Positions 6,133-8,136 of a stretch of 8,136 nucleotides of DNA are shown here, piece after piece; the first letter of the stretch is position 1, and each line of letters starts with the position of its first letter. The translations under genes were made by a program, and so were the position numbers. Below the pieces are notes generated by a model that saw only the letters and a program-made list of their open reading frames with translations, was not told where the DNA came from and searched no databases. The DNA comes from JBBRXJ01 sp038248505 (GTDB lineage Bacteria > Bacteroidota > Bacteroidia > Bacteroidales > JBBRXJ01). The stretch is from assembly GCA_038248505.1 (NCBI GenBank), contig JBBRXJ010000107.1:1-8136 (forward strand). Reading direction: 5' to 3'.

Positions 6133-6203
6133 CTTGACGATATTGGGAGGAGTTTGACTAAATTATTACTTCACAATTGTTCCTGAAATTATAGACCTAC
6201 TGA

Positions 6204-7055
6204 CTAAAAGCCATAATATAAAGCTCCTACCCTTTGTATGGAATAAGCGGTAAAAAAGCCCATGGCACCACCCGAAACATTGGTGCTAATATTTGCAGAG
6301 GGGCTTCCAAATAATGGGTTTTTATATCCTACTTCCGACTGCAATTCTGTTATATATTTATAATACTCTTTTGTAATTGAGTTTAGTTCAAGAACAATTG
6401 AGTCGCCCACAAACACTTTCTCACCGTTATTACCAAAAAACATTTGTACGGATAAACCATAGAGATAATTTCCGTTAAATAAAATATCATCTGACAGAAA
6501 AAACTCATCAACGGTATCTTTAACCAAAACCCCGTTTTTCCAGGCTTTGAATGAATAATAATCTACCGTTGGAGGCTCCCAAGCAAATAAATTAATAAAC
6601 CAAAAGATTTCTCTTCCCGTTTCCTCTTTAAAAATCATAATAGAATCAAGTGGACCAGAAGCCTTAAGTTCTGAACTAGCGGTATAAAAATCTTCTACTT
6701 CATCATTATTTACATCCACATTTCTAATTAATAGTGAATAAGTACGACCCGGTACACCATAAACGGATGAATCGGTTAAATACACTCCTGGATATATAAT
6801 ACTTTCAGTAAGTGGAAACTGATTTGTTCCATCCGTAATAACAACAATAGCTCCTGAAATCATTGGAGCAGCTTCATTCGAAAAATAGTCGGCTGTTTTG
6901 CTGAGTACCACCTTATGCGCTGTTGTATCAGTAGTTATAGCCCCATCAACTACTAAGCGAGCAAAGGTAGTGTCTAATTTTAAATCTATTCTTTCAGTAC
7001 ACGAAATAAAAAAAAGAAACGGTAACGACATTATTATAGAAATATATTTGCGCAT
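6204..7055 (-). CDS. DUF4249 family outer-membrane-associated lipoprotein
   Basis: This 283-residue protein starts with a lipoprotein signal: positive residues (RK at 2-3), a hydrophobic core (4-17) and Cys19 in FFISC, which would be lipidated after cleavage by signal peptidase II. The mature protein begins CTERIDLKLD and continues with a beta-sandwich-like pattern, including LVVDGAITTDTTAHKVVLSK (34-53) and the PGVYLTDS and PGRTYSLLI segments (88-95, 101-109), typical of DUF4249. Such proteins are regularly encoded next to TonB-dependent receptors in Bacteroidota and are thought to act as surface-exposed or periplasmic partners of the receptor, but their biochemical role is not established. 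The start codon lies 4 bases after the receptor stop, indicating coupled expression. A terminator follows. An assignment as a SusD homologue is not supported, since the length and motifs differ. Confidence 0.87.
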   Translation of the reverse strand: MRKYISIIMSLPFLFFISCTERIDLKLDTTFARLVVDGAITTDTTAHKVVLSKTADYFSNEAAPMISGAIVVITDGTNQFPLTESIIYPGVYLTDSSVYGVPGRTYSLLIRNVDVNNDEVEDFYTASSELKASGPLDSIMIFKEETGREIFWFINLFAWEPPTVDYYSFKAWKNGVLVKDTVDEFFLSDDILFNGNYLYGLSVQMFFGNNGEKVFVGDSIVLELNSITKEYYKYITELQSEVGYKNPLFGSPSANISTNVSGGAMGFFTAYSIQRVGALYYGF

Positions 7056-7059
7056 AATT

Positions 7060-8136
7060 TTAGAATTTAAAATTGTAAGTGAAGCTCGGAATCATAGGAA
7101 ATAAATATGTTTTCTCAGCATAGGTAATATCTGGATTTGCCGCATCTTGAACAAAATTAATAGACCAAGCATTATGACGGTTGTAGGCATTGTAGACAGA
7201 AAATACCCATTCGCCACGCATCTTTTTACCAGTTTTAAGTGATAGTGACAAATCAAGTCGGTGATAATCGGGCATACGATAGGTATTACGACCGCTATAT
7301 ACAGGAACCATTTTGCCTATAATTAATGCTCTTGCAGTAGGATATGTAATTGGCAAACCCGATGCATACACCCATGTTGAGCTTAAAGTTATACGTTTAC
7401 TAATTTCATAGCTTAATATAACAGAAACATTATGGGGTTTATCATAGGGTGCATTATATGCTATTCCTCCGTTTATTTCATCAATTTTTCGCATGGTTTT
7501 TGATAAGGTATAACTGACCCAACCAGTAATTTTCCCTTGCGTCTTTTTTGCTTGAAACTCCATTCCATACGACCAAGCTTTACCAAAACGAAGTTCTCCA
7601 TCAATTTGAGGATTTAAAATGAGCGATGCATGATCTTCAAAATCGAGTGCATTTTGGGTTTCTTTATAATAGGTTTCAACAGAAGTTTCAATCATATTCT
7701 GCTTAAAATTTCTAAAATACCCAATCGCATATTGATCTCCAATCTGTGGCTTTACAACCTCTGACGATGAAATCCAAATATCTATTGGAGTGCCTGCCGT
7801 TGAATTTTGTGCCAAATGAATATATTGTACATTTCTTGAATAGCTTGCCTTTATTGAGGCTCTATCGGTTAAAACATAGTTAATTCCTAAACGTGGTTCG
7901 GGATAAATAAACTTATTATAGATATTGCCCTCCTTATAAACGGTAGTATCCGTTGGATTATAATTTGCATCATATTTATATGTTGTAGCGTCTCCAATAT
8001 TTTGATACATAGAAACTCTAATACCATATTTAAATTCTATTTTGCTCGTTATTTTCTGATTGTTCATTATATAAACACCATGTTCAAGAGAATGATTTTG
8101 GGGTATCTCTATCTTATTGTATGATGAGCTATCATC
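7060..8136 (-). CDS. TonB-dependent outer-membrane receptor, C-terminal part (partial)
   Basis: The frame is open to the right edge of the window, so the apparent Met at 8065-8067 is internal. At least 23 further residues (ending SLEHGVYI just before it) are encoded upstream, giving 358 residues here; a full receptor usually has 700-900. The visible part is a string of amphipathic beta-strands of the 22-strand barrel, including NYVLTDRASIKASYSRNVQY, GMEFQAKKTQGKITGWVSYT, and HRLDLSLSLKTGKK near the end. It closes with SFTYNFKF, whose terminal Phe is the usual signal for barrel assembly. The plug domain, TonB box, signal peptide and any carboxypeptidase-like N-terminal domain lie outside the window. 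Such receptors import siderophores, vitamins, glycans or peptides using the TonB-ExbBD proton motive force. The substrate cannot be told from this part. The lipoprotein partner follows after 4 bases. Confidence 0.9.
   Translation of the reverse strand, partial: DDSSSYNKIEIPQNHSLEHGVYIMNNQKITSKIEFKYGIRVSMYQNIGDATTYKYDANYNPTDTTVYKEGNIYNKFIYPEPRLGINYVLTDRASIKASYSRNVQYIHLAQNSTAGTPIDIWISSSEVVKPQIGDQYAIGYFRNFKQNMIETSVETYYKETQNALDFEDHASLILNPQIDGELRFGKAWSYGMEFQAKKTQGKITGWVSYTLSKTMRKIDEINGGIAYNAPYDKPHNVSVILSYEISKRITLSSTWVYASGLPITYPTARALIIGKMVPVYSGRNTYRMPDYHRLDLSLSLKTGKKMRGEWVFSVYNAYNRHNAWSINFVQDAANPDITYAEKTYLFPMIPSFTYNFKF

Noticed and set aside
6204..7055. SusD-like glycan-binding lipoprotein
   Set aside because: It is next to a TonB-dependent receptor, but at 283 residues it is much shorter than SusD, and its beta-rich pattern fits DUF4249 rather than the helical TPR fold of SusD.
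6898..7104. Plus-strand ORF of 68 codons
   Set aside because: It is antisense to the start of the DUF4249 lipoprotein and the end of the receptor, both well supported.
8065..8067. Methionine codon as the start of the TonB-dependent receptor
   Set aside because: The frame stays open from here to the window edge and encodes barrel-like residues, so this Met is internal and the gene is truncated by the window.

Overview
The window is AT-rich DNA that looks like a Bacteroidota (Bacteroidetes) chromosome, probably a Bacteroidales-like or related free-living lineage. Four things point there: a TonB-dependent receptor followed 4 bases later by a DUF4249-type lipoprotein; a DUF2027 plus Smr protein; a long QueA-like enzyme of the form typical of that phylum; and candidate promoters matching the Bacteroidota -7 consensus TAnnTTTG with no clear Shine-Dalgarno sequences. 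The phylum call is an inference from gene content. No rRNA, tRNA, CRISPR array, insertion sequence or phage gene was seen.

Left part (1-2203, plus strand): a 338-base AT-rich leader without a convincing gene, then metA (homoserine O-acyltransferase) and, two bases after its stop, a D-2-hydroxyacid dehydrogenase. The two almost certainly share a transcript. MetA carries Glu111, which predicts acetyl-CoA rather than succinyl-CoA as donor. No SAM riboswitch core was recognised ahead of it.

Middle part (2230-4771): a QueA-family tRNA ribosyltransferase-isomerase on the minus strand converges on the dehydrogenase. It diverges from a DUF2027/Smr protein on the plus strand. The 262 bases between them hold a good candidate promoter for the Smr gene and an interrupted inverted repeat. 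A small lysine-rich ORF (4851-5075) follows and overlaps tail to tail with the next gene.

Right part (5030-8136, minus strand): first transcribed is a TonB-dependent outer-membrane receptor, cut by the right edge, then the DUF4249 lipoprotein, then a hairpin-plus-T-tract terminator. Beyond the terminator lies a separate gene for a three-helix membrane protein with two bacterial PH-like domains.

Most of this is ordinary core and accessory Bacteroidota gene content. I found no strong evidence for a wholly new system. The items most worth a second look are the metA-dehydrogenase pairing, the QueA-like paralogue, the double-PH membrane protein, the receptor-lipoprotein pair whose cargo is unknown, and two structured non-coding segments (3501-3550 and 6101-6155).
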